Part shown: positions 48,249 to 48,277 of the stretch, one piece after another
How the letters are laid out: the number at the start of each line of letters is the position of its first letter
How positions within the stretch are numbered: the stretch's first letter is position 1
Assembly (NCBI GenBank): GCA_010014835.2
Contig: JAAAKB020000009.1
Span: forward strand, 1,773,796-1,822,072
Source of the DNA: Apostichopus leukothele
Lineage: Eukaryota > Echinodermata > Holothuroidea > Aspidochirotida > Stichopodidae
DNA: 48,277 nt
Direction of reading: 5' to 3'
Translations under genes and position numbers: made by a program
Notes under the pieces: generated by a model
Seen by the model: the letters and a program-made list of their open reading frames with translations, nothing else
The model's database searches: none
What the model was told of the DNA's origin: nothing

Positions 48249-48277
48249 AAGGGGGAGGGGGGGGGGTGGGGGGTAGA
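48249..48277. repeat. G-rich tract at the window end
   Basis: GGGGGAGGGGGGGGGTGGGG-type tract with several G-runs on the plus strand, compatible with a G-quadruplex but probably only simple sequence. Confidence 0.85.

Overview
The window looks like part of an animal nuclear genome, AT-rich and intron-rich. It is probably from an invertebrate deuterostome, perhaps an echinoderm; this is inferred from gene content, repeat style and intron density, not proven. It contains a TET dioxygenase, a UBE2D-type ubiquitin-conjugating enzyme, the phosphatase PTEN and a Dickkopf (DKK1/2/4-type) Wnt antagonist. All four are split by introns with GT-AG sites, and exons were placed by matching remembered family sequences to translated segments between splice sites. 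Three runs of exactly 100 N (13495-13594, 23827-23926, 37110-37209) mark assembly gaps, probably of unknown true size.

Layout. 226-8194 (+): the 3' two-thirds of TET, including the cysteine-rich region and both halves of the catalytic double-stranded beta-helix; the gene begins left of the window. 8195 to about 12090: TET 3' untranslated or intergenic sequence with several minisatellites. 12091-13142 (-): the last three visible exons of an unidentified, partly coiled-coil gene, tail-to-tail with TET. 15347-15499 (-): a single THAP zinc-finger exon. 15500-20522: mostly non-coding, with a candidate TA-flanked DNA transposon at 17315-18210. 20523-23607 (+): three internal UBE2D exons. 25801-32420 (+): seven PTEN exons, from the exon matching human exon 3 to the stop codon. 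32421-38722: PTEN 3' flank and spacer, rich in tandem repeats. 38723-40307 (-): two DKK exons carrying both cysteine-rich domains, tail-to-tail with PTEN. 40308-48277: no confident gene; probably the first DKK intron or upstream sequence.

The genes have no shared pathway as a set: TET oxidises 5-methylcytosine, UBE2D charges ubiquitin for many E3 ligases, PTEN removes the 3-phosphate of PIP3, and DKK blocks LRP5/6. The combination is still notable. Human 10q carries DKK1, UBE2D1, TET1 and PTEN, and human 4q24-q25 carries UBE2D3, TET2 and DKK2. The window looks like a compact form of the linkage that preceded vertebrate genome duplication.

The second strong theme is tandem repetition at gene landmarks. 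One array repeats the TET exon/intron junction with its splice donor. Another begins on the PTEN stop codon and is built on a perfect palindrome. A third begins just inside a PTEN intron that splits the catalytic signature motif. The 5' exons of UBE2D, its last exon and the first two PTEN exons were not found; the gap at 23827-23926 is the likeliest place for some of them.
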